This document shows, in pieces, positions 7,803-17,265 of a stretch of 33,874 nt of DNA (the first letter of the stretch is position 1; each line of letters begins with the position of its first letter). Below the pieces are notes generated by a model. That model was not told the origin of the DNA and did not search any database. It saw only the letters and a program-made list of their open reading frames with translations. The DNA is from Deltaproteobacteria bacterium Ga0077539 (GTDB lineage: Bacteria > Myxococcota_A > Polyangia > Polyangiales > Ga0077539), in assembly GCA_001465015.1 (NCBI GenBank), contig LNEO01000457.1:1-33874 (forward strand). The letters run 5' to 3'. The translations under genes were made by a program, and so were the position numbers.

Positions 7803-8201
7803 CTCTCTCACGCGCGCGACGATGGGAACGTCCGCCGGCGGCATCTCGAGCGACGAGAGCTCATCGGCGCTCGTCCATTTGTGATCGCTCACCCCGAGGT
7901 GCTGGATATCCGCGCCCTCCGCGAGCGTCGCGCGAAAGAAGAGCAGCAGGACGCTCTTGGTCGAGTATCGCCAGAACGTGCACTCGACGATCTCGCCCAC
8001 CGCGGACTCGACGCCGAGCTCCTCGCGCAGCTCGCGCGCGAGGGCCTCGCGAGGGTCTTCGTCGGGCTCGACCTTTCCCCCAGGAAATTCCCAGTGATCT
8101 TCGAGGTGCGTGCCGCGGGGCCGCTGCGTGAGCAGGACCCTGTCGCCGCGCACAATCACCGCGGCGGATACGAGTGTGGTCTTTCGCTGTGCAGTCTCCA
8201 C
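7782..8201 (-). CDS. Nudix hydrolase, MutT-like
   Basis: The 139-residue protein has an intact Nudix box, GGKVEPDEDPREALARELRE followed by ELGV, at about residues 41-63. This matches GX5EX7REUXEEXGU, with Glu residues for metal binding. The preceding strand, SAAVIVRGDRVLLTQRP, and HWEFPGGK are typical of MutT or CTP-pyrophosphohydrolase proteins that clean oxidised or non-canonical nucleoside triphosphates. The exact substrate cannot be fixed. Its ATG lies 3 bases after the stop of the upstream CrtI-like gene, so the two may be co-transcribed, although there is no obvious pathway link. The 3' end overlaps the small membrane protein gene by 21 bases in convergent orientation. Confidence 0.93.
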   Translation of the reverse strand: METAQRKTTLVSAAVIVRGDRVLLTQRPRGTHLEDHWEFPGGKVEPDEDPREALARELREELGVESAVGEIVECTFWRYSTKSVLLLFFRATLAEGADIQHLGVSDHKWTSADELSSLEMPPADVPIVARVRELLAAGR

Positions 8202-8204
8202 GGG

Positions 8205-9839
8205 CTACGGCGCGTGTACACCGGGGTCGCGCTCGGGCGCCACTTGCCGGCCGCGTCCCGCGCGCTCGAGCGGCGCCAACGGCGCGGTCCGATGCACATC
8301 CGGAACGTAGGGCCACATCGGAAGCGCGCCCTTGCCCGAAGCCCGCGCCAGGTAATCCGCGGCGATGTTGGCGCTCTCGATGATGGTGAGCAGGCCCGAG
8401 CCGGGGTGCGTTCCGCCGCCGACCCAGTAGAGGCCGCGGACGTCGGGGCTCTCGACGCGGGGCCGCGCCGGGCCGAGCTGCAGCCACGTGTGCGACAGGT
8501 TGAAGACCGCGCCGCGAAACACGTTGTACTCGTCTCGCCAGTTCTCCGCAGTGTACGCGCGCTCGGCGACGATGTGCTTCGCGACGTCGCGAAGGCCCAC
8601 CTTCTCGAGCCACTTCGGCACGCGCTCGCGAAGGGTTTTCTTCGCGCTCTCCCAGTCCACTTGATTATGGGTGTTTGGCACAGGGACGAGCACGTACAGC
8701 GTGCTCTTGCCCGCGGGCGCCCCCGCGCCATCGGTCGGCGTCGGGTTGCACGCGTAGAAGGGCGGGTCGTCGAGGTCGATCTTTCGGTCCTCGAGCGCGT
8801 CGCGGTCGGTCCTGCGCGCGGCCTCGCTGAGATAGATCAAGTGATGCGGCAGCTCGTCGTAGACGCGGTCGAGCCCGAGGTAGAGCATGTACGTGCTGCA
8901 CGAGTACTTCGCGCGATCGAGCACCGTGTCGCTCTGCCGACCAAACCGTCGATAGCGCGCTGGGATGAGGTTCTTCGCGGCGTAGGGCAGGTCCGCGTTG
9001 ATGACGACCGAGTCCGCTTCGATGCGCTCGCCGTTGGTCAGGATCACGCCGCGGGTCCTCGGCTCGCCGCGCTCGTCTTCTTCGACCCAGAGCTGAGCGA
9101 CGGGGCTGTTCATGCGAAAGCGCGCGCCGAGGTCCTCTGCGCACTTCATCATTCCCTGCGCGAGCGCTCGGAAGCCGCCCTGCACGTGCCAAACGCCGAA
9201 CGCGAGCTCGATGTACGGGATCACCGAGAAGACGCTCGAGCACGTCGTCGGGTGAAGTCCAAGGTACTTCGACGGGTACGACAAGGCGTAGGTGATCCTG
9301 TCGTCGTGAAAGTAGCGATCGAGCTGCCCGTACAACGTCTCCCACGGACGAAACGGCAGCGTCGGCAAGAGCCGCAGCGGGTTGTAGTAGTCCACCGACC
9401 CGGCGTTGTGCGCGATGAACTTCTCGTACGCGATGCTGTACTTCTTCTCGCTCTCGTCGAGCCAACGAGTGAACGCCTGCCCCTTCTCGGGGCCGAACTT
9501 CGCGCACTGCTCGGCCATCCGAGCGGTGTCGCGCGTCGTGTCCATCGACGTTCCGTCCCAGAAGTGAAGCCGCGTGTTGGGGTCGACCGGCAACAGCGTG
9601 ACGTAATCCGAGAGGCGCTTTCCAACGCGAGCGAAGAGCGCCTCGTAGATCCCGGGCAGCTGAAGGATCGTCGGCCCGGTGTCCACCGTGAACTCGCCGT
9701 GATCGCCGAAGGTCAGGCCCTTCATTCGCCCGCCCGGAACAGAGTCCTTCTCGATCACAGTCACGTCGAGCCCGAGGCCCGCGAGGTTGATGGCTGCTGC
9801 GAGGCCTCCAGGGCCCGCTCCGACGACGATGACGCGCAT
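8205..9839 (-). CDS. crtI: CrtI-family phytoene desaturase-like FAD oxidoreductase
   Basis: The 544-residue protein starts with a textbook FAD-binding motif (VIVVGAGPGGLAAAINLAGLG, with GxGxxG). The CrtI-type GGRMKGL and DTGPTILQLPGI segments follow. The C-terminal flavin motif is GLYWVGGGTHPGSGLLTIIE, ending in SANIAADYLA. This places it in the carotenoid desaturase/isomerase family acting on phytoene or related polyenes at the membrane. It is about 40-50 residues longer than usual, with a non-conserved Pro/Arg-rich tail after about 500. No crtB or other carotenoid gene is in the window, so the precise step (desaturase, ketolase-like or isomerase) is open. The Nudix gene follows 3 bases later. 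The promoter lies in the 256-base gap shared with the divergent AraC gene. Confidence 0.88.
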   Translation of the reverse strand: MRVIVVGAGPGGLAAAINLAGLGLDVTVIEKDSVPGGRMKGLTFGDHGEFTVDTGPTILQLPGIYEALFARVGKRLSDYVTLLPVDPNTRLHFWDGTSMDTTRDTARMAEQCAKFGPEKGQAFTRWLDESEKKYSIAYEKFIAHNAGSVDYYNPLRLLPTLPFRPWETLYGQLDRYFHDDRITYALSYPSKYLGLHPTTCSSVFSVIPYIELAFGVWHVQGGFRALAQGMMKCAEDLGARFRMNSPVAQLWVEEDERGEPRTRGVILTNGERIEADSVVINADLPYAAKNLIPARYRRFGRQSDTVLDRAKYSCSTYMLYLGLDRVYDELPHHLIYLSEAARRTDRDALEDRKIDLDDPPFYACNPTPTDGAGAPAGKSTLYVLVPVPNTHNQVDWESAKKTLRERVPKWLEKVGLRDVAKHIVAERAYTAENWRDEYNVFRGAVFNLSHTWLQLGPARPRVESPDVRGLYWVGGGTHPGSGLLTIIESANIAADYLARASGKGALPMWPYVPDVHRTAPLAPLERAGRGRQVAPERDPGVHAP

Positions 9840-10095
9840 AGGTCACGATACGATGCGCGCGAACGTCCGCGCGTTGCGCCAGCCCGCCGTCGATACAATC
9901 AATGGACCATGTAGTGCTGTTTCTGCGATGAGGAGAATGAGCGGAGGATCTCGCGTCCACTCCCTGTCGATCGCAGCGTGCTTCTCGATCGTGTCGTGCG
10001 CACCGTCAACGAGAGCGTGATCGTCGCACGCGAGCTCGACCGCGCCGCGCGAGGCATGTAGCCAGGCTCGAGTTGGCGGTACGCTCGCGATCACT
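9840..10095. promoter_or_regulatory. Divergent promoter region between crtI and the AraC gene
   Basis: The 256-base gap must hold both promoters. On the minus strand an AT-richer patch with TTGATTGTATCG lies near 9892-9903, about 55 bases upstream of the crtI start. It could serve as a promoter element, but I see no consensus -35/-10 pair. No good small ORF is present. Confidence 0.35.
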
Positions 10096-10935
10096 GTGTA
10101 CGAACTACGCTCGCCGCGCGGCGAGCTGCAGCGCTTCATCGAACACTATTGGTTCGTCTCGTCTGACGACGGCCCCGTCGACGTGCGCGTCAACGTGTTC
10201 GTCGACGGACGAGCAGACCTGATCTTCAACTTCGGCACGCCCTATTCGCGCGAGGTGATCGGCGGAGCGACCACGCAGCACAGCGAATCCAACCTCGACG
10301 CGCAGCGGCTCGTGCCCATTCGGATCGTTCAGCGAGGGCTCGTGCGTATCGTCGGAGTGCGCTTTCATCTAGGCGGAGTCGGCGTCTTCGCAAAGACATC
10401 CCTGCACGCGTTTACCAACGAGACCCCGCACCCTAGCCAGGTGTTCGGCCCGCGCGCGCAAGCGCTCGAGGCGGCGTTGCGCGACGCGACCGACGCCGAT
10501 GCGAGCGCACGACTGCTCGACGACTTCTTTCTCGACCAGCGCGCCATCGACGATGGTTACGAGGCATTTTCCCGCGTGCTCGGCGCGCTCGTCGACGCGC
10601 GAGGAGCCTCCACGGTGGACGAGCTCGCGCGGCGCGGCGAGACCTCGGTCCGTCAGATCGAGCGACTCTTCGCGAGGCTGCTCGGGATCACGCCGAAGAC
10701 CATCGCCACCGTCCTGCGCTTTCAGCGCGCGCTGCGGGCGCTCATGCAAGACCCTGCGTGCTCGCTGGCGGAGGTGGCCGCGAGCGCGGGCTATTTCGAT
10801 CAGGCGCATTTCATCAAGGACTTCAGGCGGATGAGCGGCGGAGTGCCGCGCGGCTACCGCGGATACTTTCCGCCGGACGCGCCGGACGACTTCGCGCCCA
10901 ACGTCGTCGTGTTCTTACAAGACGACGATCGATGA
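10096..10935 (+). CDS. AraC-family transcriptional regulator
   Basis: The 279-residue protein starts at a GTG. The N-terminal half, about 1-160, resembles the DUF6597-type sensor seen in many AraC proteins (LQRFIEHYWFVS, ADLIFNFG, VRIVGVRFHLGGVGVF). The C-terminal half, about 175-265, is the double helix-turn-helix DNA-binding domain. Helix-turn-helix 1 lies near ARRGETSVRQIERLFARLLG, and the second carries the AraC signature AEVAASAGYFDQAHFIKDFR. The ligand is unknown. It is divergent from crtI and coupled by an ATGA overlap to a SRPBCC protein, so it may control either neighbour. Confidence 0.92.
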   Translation: MYELRSPRGELQRFIEHYWFVSSDDGPVDVRVNVFVDGRADLIFNFGTPYSREVIGGATTQHSESNLDAQRLVPIRIVQRGLVRIVGVRFHLGGVGVFAKTSLHAFTNETPHPSQVFGPRAQALEAALRDATDADASARLLDDFFLDQRAIDDGYEAFSRVLGALVDARGASTVDELARRGETSVRQIERLFARLLGITPKTIATVLRFQRALRALMQDPACSLAEVAASAGYFDQAHFIKDFRRMSGGVPRGYRGYFPPDAPDDFAPNVVVFLQDDDR

Positions 10936-11405
10936 CGGTGCGAAACCCCTCTGCGCAAGCCATGACAGAGAAGACTCAATCCGCGTTCAACCTTCGCTAC
11001 GCCGTCCGAGTCGAGATCGACGCGCCGCCCGAAGCCGTGTGGCAGAAGCTCACCGACGCCGAGGGATTTCCCAAGTGGAACTCGACGGTCGAGAGCATCC
11101 GAGGCCCGATCGCGCTCGGGCAGAAGCTCGAGATCAAGGTTCCGATCGCGCCGGGACGCACGTTTTCGCCGAAGGTGGTCGAGTTCGAGCCCAACAAGAA
11201 GATGGTCTGGCAGGACGGGTTCTTCCCGATGTTTCAGGGCACCAGGACGTACACGCTCGAGGCCAAGGGCAAGGGCACCGTCTTCGAGATGGTCGAGGTG
11301 TTTCGCGGCGCGATGCTCCCGATGATCAAGGGATCGCTCCCTGATTTCGTCCCCGTGTTCGACCGCTACGCAGCGGACCTCGCGAAGGCCTGCAAGGCGT
11401 CCTGA
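10932..11405 (+). CDS. SRPBCC (START-like) family protein
   Basis: The 157-residue protein overlaps the AraC stop by four bases (ATGA). Within it, YAVRVEIDAPPEAVWQKLTD and FPKWNSTVESIRGP are the first strand, helix and conserved W segment of the START-like SRPBCC fold. The KMVWQDGFFPMFQGTRTYTL segment and a C-terminal helix (FDRYAADLAKACKAS) complete it. Such domains bind hydrophobic ligands in a deep cavity, and no catalytic residues are obvious. Coupling to an AraC sensor suggests a ligand-binding or detoxification partner; this is inference. An internal ATG at 10962 could be the start instead, giving 147 residues. Confidence 0.9.
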   Translation: MTVRNPSAQAMTEKTQSAFNLRYAVRVEIDAPPEAVWQKLTDAEGFPKWNSTVESIRGPIALGQKLEIKVPIAPGRTFSPKVVEFEPNKKMVWQDGFFPMFQGTRTYTLEAKGKGTVFEMVEVFRGAMLPMIKGSLPDFVPVFDRYAADLAKACKAS

Positions 11406-11414
11406 ACGGTTACC

Positions 11415-13859
11415 TCACGGACACGCGGTCAAACCGCGGATCCAGTTGTCGACCAGCATCGTTCCCTGCGTGTCGACGATGCGCGAGGCGAGCGGCGGCA
11501 TGCGACTCGCGTCGAGCCTGTGCATGCGCAGCGACAGCGCCGATCGCGCGGGATCCCCCGGGAGCACCACGCGCGCGCCCGTCACGCCGAGGTCTCCTTG
11601 CGAGACCATCGCGTTGCACGTGTTGGTCATCGCGCTCGCCGTGGCGTAGCGAAGGTCCATGTTTCCGCGGCCGGTCGAGCCGGGACGGTGGCAGGACGAG
11701 CAGTTGGAGTGCAGGTACGAACGCGCGCGCTCGGTCGCGGTAAACGTCCCGCCCGTGTACGTGGGCAGCGCCGGGCGCGTCGCGGGGAGCGCCGCGGCGA
11801 AGTAGCCCACGCGGTCGAGCGTATCGAGCTGGTTCGCCGTGCGGCCCGTGCTCGGATAGAGCTGCGGGCCGTTGAGCTGCGCGAGCTCGAGGCCGAGCGA
11901 GAAGCCCGCGGCCGACGTGTGGCAGGTCAGGCACTCGCTGCGAGACGGGTAGGACCACGACTGCATGCCGAACGTGCGCGTCTCGCCGGCCTGAAGAAGG
12001 TCCGCGTCGGTCCCAGCAGCGTTGTACGCGTAGGTGTAGCCAGCCCAGACGCCGTCCATGTGTCGCACGAACAAGCGCGTCTCGACGCGCTGAGCGCCGA
12101 GCGTGAAGGTCTTGATGAGCACCGTTCCGTTGGGGAAGTCGAAGTCGCCGTCGGCGTTGACCGTGATGCGCGAGCCGTCGGGGATCGCGAAGTAGCGATC
12201 CTTGAGCGCTCCATCGGACCAGAGCGCGGCGTTGACGGTGTACGGAATGACTCCCGCCGCGGGCCTGGTGATATCCCCGGCTGCGAAGCAACCGGTGGCC
12301 GACAGCGTGCGCGGCACGGTGTCCATCGGCGGCGTGCCGGTCGGGTTGATTCGGTACATCAGCCCGTCGCCGTAGGTGACGACGTAGACCTCGCCGTTTT
12401 GATCCTGCGCGAACGTCCCCATTCCGCGCGCGGCGGTGAAGAGGTCTTGCTTGGTCGCGACGCCCATCGCGTCGTACTGCACGGCCCACACGCGGCTCGT
12501 CCCGAAGTCGCCGAAGATGTAGCGCCCTTGCAGCGAGGGGATCGCAGAGCCGCGATAGACGTAGCCGCCGGTGATCGAGACGCCGTCGCTTCGCGGGTAG
12601 GTCAGCACTGGGAGCTGCAAGCCCGACATGTTGCAGCCGGTGCCCGGATTGAAGCAGCGCGTGCCCTCCATGATGCGCCAGCCGTAGTTTCCGCCGCTGC
12701 GGATCACGTCGATCTCTTCGAGCGCGCCCTGCCCCACGTCGCCCGCCCAGATGTCGCCGGTGCGCGTGTCGAACGCGAACTTCCACGCGTTGCGCAGGCC
12801 GTACGCGAAGATCTCCGGTCGAAACCCGGCGCGACCGACGAAGGGGTTGTCCATGGGAATGGCGTACGGCGTGCCCATCCCCGTGCGATTGACGTCGATG
12901 CGAAGGATCTTGCCGAGCAGGCTGTTGGTGTTTTGCGCGAAGTTCATCGGGTCACCGCCGGACCCGCCGTCGCCGAGGGAGATGTAGAGCATCCGGTCGG
13001 GACCAAACGCGATCTTGCCGCCGTTGTGGTTGTCGAACGGCTGATCGACGGTGAACAGGATCGTCTCGTGACCCATGCTCGTGGTGTCCAGCATCCCGCC
13101 GCGGTCCGGCGAGACGAAGCGCGACACCACGGTCTGCAGCCGCCCCATGAAGGTGCGGTTGTAGTGCAGAAACACCTGACCGTTCATCGCGAAGTCAGGA
13201 TGAAACGCGAGCCCGAGCAGCCCCGCTTCGTTGGGCGTCGAGTTCACGCGCGCCGAGATGTCGGCGAACGTCGTGACCGTGTTGCCCATCCCGTCATTGG
13301 CGACGCGACGAATCCGGCCGACCTTCTCGACGAAGTACCAGAACGCGTTGTTGCCGGGCCGCTGCTGCACCTCGGTGACATTTGAAAAGTTGGGCTGCAT
13401 CGTGAGCGCGCGGTCGGCGCGGACGCCGGCGGTGCCCGTCGGGCGAGCGAAGGCGCGGCACGTCGTGTTGGTCGGCCGCGAATCGAGGCCGAAGACCGGC
13501 CCCACGCCGGTGTCCCTCCCCGTGTCGACACCCGTGTCCGTGACGACGCCCGTGTCGGTGACGACGCCCGTGTCCGTGACGACGCCCGTGTCGGTGGCCA
13601 CTCCGGTGTCGGTCGCGACTCCGGTGTCCACGGTCGAGTCGACAGGGACCATCGAGTCTTCGATGCCCGTGTCCGTGACGGAGATGTCCGTCGTCACGTC
13701 GTCGGACGACGGACGATCGACGGCGATATCCGAGCGATCTGCGCCGCCATCGCCGCCGTCGGCCGGCGCTGGGGGCTGCGAACAGGCGAGCAGCGCCGCT
13801 GCGAGCGTCGCGAGCGCCGGAGAAAGAGAAAAACCACGCAGATACAAAGGTGAACGCAT
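11415..13859 (-). CDS. Lipoprotein: glucose/sorbosone dehydrogenase-like propeller fused to di-CXXCH cytochrome
   Basis: The protein has 814 residues from the ATG whose complement is at 13857-13859. An N-terminal signal ends at Cys26 (LAAALLAC), a lipoprotein-type site. A Thr/Asp/Gly/Val tandem-repeat linker at about 80-110 (TDTGV units) follows. The next part, about 140-500, is a PQQ-dependent sugar dehydrogenase-like six-bladed propeller with KIAFGPDRMLYISLGDGGSG, LLGKILRIDVNR and EIFAYGLRNAWKFAFD. The C-terminal region carries two haem-binding motifs, CLTCH at 643-647 and CSSCH at 720-724, as in diheme c-type cytochromes. It would oxidise a sugar or aldehyde at the outer face and pass electrons to its own haems. 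The substrate is unknown. It converges on the SRPBCC gene with 9 bases between stops. Confidence 0.92.
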   Translation of the reverse strand: MRSPLYLRGFSLSPALATLAAALLACSQPPAPADGGDGGADRSDIAVDRPSSDDVTTDISVTDTGIEDSMVPVDSTVDTGVATDTGVATDTGVVTDTGVVTDTGVVTDTGVDTGRDTGVGPVFGLDSRPTNTTCRAFARPTGTAGVRADRALTMQPNFSNVTEVQQRPGNNAFWYFVEKVGRIRRVANDGMGNTVTTFADISARVNSTPNEAGLLGLAFHPDFAMNGQVFLHYNRTFMGRLQTVVSRFVSPDRGGMLDTTSMGHETILFTVDQPFDNHNGGKIAFGPDRMLYISLGDGGSGGDPMNFAQNTNSLLGKILRIDVNRTGMGTPYAIPMDNPFVGRAGFRPEIFAYGLRNAWKFAFDTRTGDIWAGDVGQGALEEIDVIRSGGNYGWRIMEGTRCFNPGTGCNMSGLQLPVLTYPRSDGVSITGGYVYRGSAIPSLQGRYIFGDFGTSRVWAVQYDAMGVATKQDLFTAARGMGTFAQDQNGEVYVVTYGDGLMYRINPTGTPPMDTVPRTLSATGCFAAGDITRPAAGVIPYTVNAALWSDGALKDRYFAIPDGSRITVNADGDFDFPNGTVLIKTFTLGAQRVETRLFVRHMDGVWAGYTYAYNAAGTDADLLQAGETRTFGMQSWSYPSRSECLTCHTSAAGFSLGLELAQLNGPQLYPSTGRTANQLDTLDRVGYFAAALPATRPALPTYTGGTFTATERARSYLHSNCSSCHRPGSTGRGNMDLRYATASAMTNTCNAMVSQGDLGVTGARVVLPGDPARSALSLRMHRLDASRMPPLASRIVDTQGTMLVDNWIRGLTACP
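13531..13620. repeat. 18-base tandem repeats encoding a TDTGV linker
   Basis: Five tandem 18-base units, beginning CCCGTGTCCGTGACGACG, lie at 13531-13620, the last two diverged. They code for the repeated V(A/V)TDTG segment between the lipobox and the catalytic propeller. Such repeats can expand or contract by slippage and change linker length. Confidence 0.88.
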
Positions 13860-14021
13860 GCGTATGAACCTCACGACCAAGGTACCAGAAGGGCGCGCGG
13901 CGCACTATTCGACGACCGACCGATTCGGGCGCGATCGCAGCGCTCGAAGCGGGCAAATCGGGCAGCCGATCACGATCGAGCAGCGACGGGGAGCTCGACG
14001 CGCCGCGGCGCGGCCAGGGGG

Positions 14022-14666
<645 letters not shown>

Positions 14667-14740
14667 TGCGAACCTTCGGGGACGAGGATACAACAATTCA
14701 ACTAGGGTCCGCCGAAAACCGCGGTGATTTTGAGCGGGAC

Positions 14741-15631
14741 GTGTGCCACGGTTGGCCCGTGAGCGCCCTGACAGAAGGCCCCAGCAAAGACACTGCCGTC
14801 CGCGCGATGACCGACGACGGGTCGTTTCGCGTCGTGTCCGTCGACGCGACGCGAACGGCGCGCGCGATCATCGCCGCGCAAAACGCGGAGGCAGCGGACG
14901 CCCTTCACCTCGCCGAGCTCGTCGTCGGCGCCGTGCTCTTTCGCGAGACCATGGCGCCAGACCTTCGCGCGCAGTGCGTGCTGCACGGCGCGGAGAACAC
15001 CGGTCGCATCGCCGTCGACGCGCACCCCGAGGGCAGGACGCGAGGGATCGTCGCGCGCGGCAAAACGTCGCCCGAGGTCAAGCTCGGAGAGGGCGCCAGG
15101 CTCGAGATGCTTCGGACGCTGCCGCAGCAACGGGGCCACCGCGGGGTGGTCGAGTTTCCCCCCGACGGCACCGTGAGCAAGGCCGTGATGGAGTACATGC
15201 AGGTGTCCGAGCAGATCGTGACGATGGTCTCGATCAGCGCGCGCTTTCAGGGAGCGACGCTCTCTCGCGCGATCGGCTACCTCGTGCAGCTCACGCCCGA
15301 GACCTTGCCCGAACCGTTGCGCGTGATGACCGAGCGTCTGCCCACGTTCGAGTCCATCGACGAGCGCGCAGACGACCCGGCGACCAGCCCGCGCTCGCTC
15401 GTAAGGGAGCTGCTCGAGGGCCTCGCGCACGAGGTCACGGCCGAAGTCGACGTGGGATTCTTCTGCAATTGTTCAGCGGATCGAGTGCTCGCGTCGCTCG
15501 GGACGCTGCCGCGCGCGGACGTTCGAGAGCTGCTCTCGGGCGGCGGGCCGATCGAGCTCTCCTGCGACTACTGCGGGACGAGCTACAAGGTGAGCGAGGC
15601 GCAGCTCCGCGCGCTCATGGATCGGAGCTGA
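14741..15631 (+). CDS. hslO: Hsp33-family redox-regulated chaperone
   Basis: The 296-residue protein has the Hsp33 layout. The N-terminal domain (VRAMTDDGSFRVVSVDATRT, with LAELVVGAVLFRETM) is followed by a long middle domain with VEFPPDGTVSKAVMEYMQVS. A C-terminal zinc site is made of CNC at about 252-254 and CDYC at about 284-287. The four cysteines bind zinc when reduced; oxidation releases it and activates holdase activity against aggregation. All four are present, so the redox switch should work. The GTG at 14741 follows a weak purine stretch, and the GTG at 14759 (VSALTEG) is an alternative. The next gene follows after 7 bases. Confidence 0.93.
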   Translation: MCHGWPVSALTEGPSKDTAVRAMTDDGSFRVVSVDATRTARAIIAAQNAEAADALHLAELVVGAVLFRETMAPDLRAQCVLHGAENTGRIAVDAHPEGRTRGIVARGKTSPEVKLGEGARLEMLRTLPQQRGHRGVVEFPPDGTVSKAVMEYMQVSEQIVTMVSISARFQGATLSRAIGYLVQLTPETLPEPLRVMTERLPTFESIDERADDPATSPRSLVRELLEGLAHEVTAEVDVGFFCNCSADRVLASLGTLPRADVRELLSGGGPIELSCDYCGTSYKVSEAQLRALMDRS

Positions 15632-15638
15632 CCCCTCC

Positions 15639-16259
15639 ATGGGGATCGTCGACCGCGTCTCTGTTGGATTGAGGTTCTTTCGCAAGGGACTCGAGGATTT
15701 CGACACGACGGCGAACGTCGTCTCGAGCTCGCGTTGGCTCGTCGAGGCGATGCTCGCGCAGATTCCCGAGGACGCGAAGGTCGTGGTCGAGTTTGGACCG
15801 GGCACCGGCACCCTCACGCGACAGATCCTGGCGAAGCTGCGCCCCGACGCCACGCTCATCGCGATCGAGCTCGAGAAGGGCCTGCTCGACGGCTGCGTGC
15901 GCGCGATCAACGACCCGCGCCTTCAGGGCGTGCACGGCAGCGCAGCGGACGCCCCCGCGCTGCTGGACCCGTCCGTCGTGGGTCACGCGGACGCGGTGAT
16001 CTCTTCGCTCGGGCTCAGCCTGATGGACGAGTCAGTGCGCGAGTCGATCATGGTGGCCGCGCGGGAGCTGCTCGCGCCCGGCGCGGCGTTTACGCAGTAC
16101 GCCTACGTGCACGCGCGCTACGTCGCGTACAGCCAGCAGCGGCGCGCGTTTTTCACGTGGGACGCGCGGCCCTTCGTCCGAAGGCTGTGGCCCAGGGTGG
16201 ACGAGACGATGGTGTGGAAGAACGTTCCGCCTGCGGTGGTGTTTACCTGCCGACGGTGA
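15639..16259 (+). CDS. SAM-dependent methyltransferase, PmtA-like
   Basis: The 206-residue protein begins MGIVDRVSVGLRFFRKGLED and contains a class I SAM-binding motif, VVVEFGPGTGTLTRQILAKL, at about 46-65. A second strand with IAIELEKG follows. The order FFRKGL, then 'SSSRWLVEAML', and a GPGTG motif resembles bacterial phospholipid (PmtA-type) N-methyltransferases and some rRNA adenine dimethylase-like proteins. The substrate cannot be assigned; phosphatidylethanolamine methylation at the inner membrane is plausible. No membrane span is present. It is 7 bases downstream of the Hsp33 gene. Confidence 0.85.
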   Translation: MGIVDRVSVGLRFFRKGLEDFDTTANVVSSSRWLVEAMLAQIPEDAKVVVEFGPGTGTLTRQILAKLRPDATLIAIELEKGLLDGCVRAINDPRLQGVHGSAADAPALLDPSVVGHADAVISSLGLSLMDESVRESIMVAARELLAPGAAFTQYAYVHARYVAYSQQRRAFFTWDARPFVRRLWPRVDETMVWKNVPPAVVFTCRR

Positions 16260-16289
16260 GGGGGTGCCGCGAGCGCTCGAGCCGCGCGG

Positions 16290-17006
16290 TCAGTACCAAT
16301 CGAGCCCGAGCGCGATGGTGCCCGTGACGAGCAGCCCCGTGGCGGTGAAGTTCTCGTGAAAGTCCACGGCGAGGTTGATCGCCCGCGACGGTCCGCGCGC
16401 GCCCGTCGTGCGTCCAAACGAAGGCCGCGAGATGAGCGGAACCGCGACGCGCTGGTGCAGCCCGAACCACAGCCCGCGAGTGAACGAGCAGCCCGCGCCG
16501 CACTCGCGCTGATCCGCCAGATCGACGGACGGACCAAACGCGATCTGCAAGTAGTTTTGCAGCGACAGCTCGGCGAGCAGGTGATTGTTGAGCGCGAGAA
16601 ACACGCCCCCTCCGTTGGGCTGCGCGACGGCGCCCAACAGAAACTGCGACTGCAAGTACAGCGCGAAGGGCGAGTAGAACTGAACGCCGATGCGAAGCGA
16701 CGCCGCGTGCCAGATGGGCGCCGACAGCGCGCCGAGCGCAGCGCCTCCACCGGCGGCGAAGGTAAATCCGAGTCGGCGACGGATCCCATCGGGCTCGGGC
16801 CGCTCGGGCTCGGCGAGGCGCACCGGCAACGCCGTCGAAGCCCGGTCACCCGGCCGCGGACCAAAGAGCGACCGCTGCGCGGGCTCACTCGAAGACTGCT
16901 GCGCGTACGCGCTCGATGCGCGCGCGCAGAGCGCCGTCGCGACGAGCGCGAACGCGAGCGCGGCGCGCGGGGCGAGCGCGTGTCTCGAGCGAAGGAGGGC
17001 GGTCAT
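16290..17006 (-). CDS. Exported, probable outer-membrane protein
   Basis: Started at the ATG with complement at 17004-17006, the protein has 238 residues with an Arg-rich signal peptide (LLRSRHALAPRAALAFALVA) and an AYA-QQ cleavage site near residue 35. Upstream in-frame codons are disregarded because they would put about 26 residues before the signal. The mature part has amphipathic strands (WHAASLRIGVQFYSPFALYL, SQFLLGAV, NYLQIAFGP) and ends in ALGLDWY, an aromatic C-terminus often seen in beta-barrel proteins. A Cys pair lies in RECGAGCSF. I recognise no family. It is divergent from the kinase gene across a 259-base gap. Confidence 0.75.
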   Translation of the reverse strand: MTALLRSRHALAPRAALAFALVATALCARASSAYAQQSSSEPAQRSLFGPRPGDRASTALPVRLAEPERPEPDGIRRRLGFTFAAGGGAALGALSAPIWHAASLRIGVQFYSPFALYLQSQFLLGAVAQPNGGGVFLALNNHLLAELSLQNYLQIAFGPSVDLADQRECGAGCSFTRGLWFGLHQRVAVPLISRPSFGRTTGARGPSRAINLAVDFHENFTATGLLVTGTIALGLDWY

Positions 17007-17265
17007 GACCAGGGCAGCGATTCGAGCAGCAATGAAAGTGATGAGCGGCGTCGCGCGTCCGCGATGATCGCGGAGCACGTCCATGGATGCCGTCGATCAT
17101 GACTCCGTCGCGCGCCGAACGCACGCGCTCGAATGATGACAAATCGCTGACACTTGTTTCGCGTTTGTCGCGCCGCTGCCCCGCCGCAGATTGGCGGCGC
17201 TTGCTGCGAGCGCGAGGCTGTGGCGATACTGCGGCCGGTTGTTGGCGTTCGCCGACGAATAAACG
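17007..17265. promoter_or_regulatory. Divergent promoter region before the kinase
   Basis: The gap must hold promoters for the outer-membrane-type gene and for the kinase operon. An AT-richer patch with TGACACTTGTTTCGCG occurs near 17150-17166. I could not fit it convincingly to a sigma-54 or sigma-70 promoter. Confidence 0.35.

Noticed and set aside
7881..9914. Long plus-strand open frame over crtI
   Set aside because: It is antisense to the CrtI gene, which has a clear FAD-binding motif; the plus-strand translation is His/Arg-rich noise.
11520..13385. Long plus-strand open frame over the dehydrogenase
   Set aside because: It is a shadow frame of the minus-strand lipoprotein, whose haem motifs and lipobox are unambiguous.
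17140..17265. Sigma-54 promoter upstream of the kinase
   Set aside because: TGGC and TTGC-like pieces exist but the GG-to-GC spacing is one base off, and no activator site is seen.
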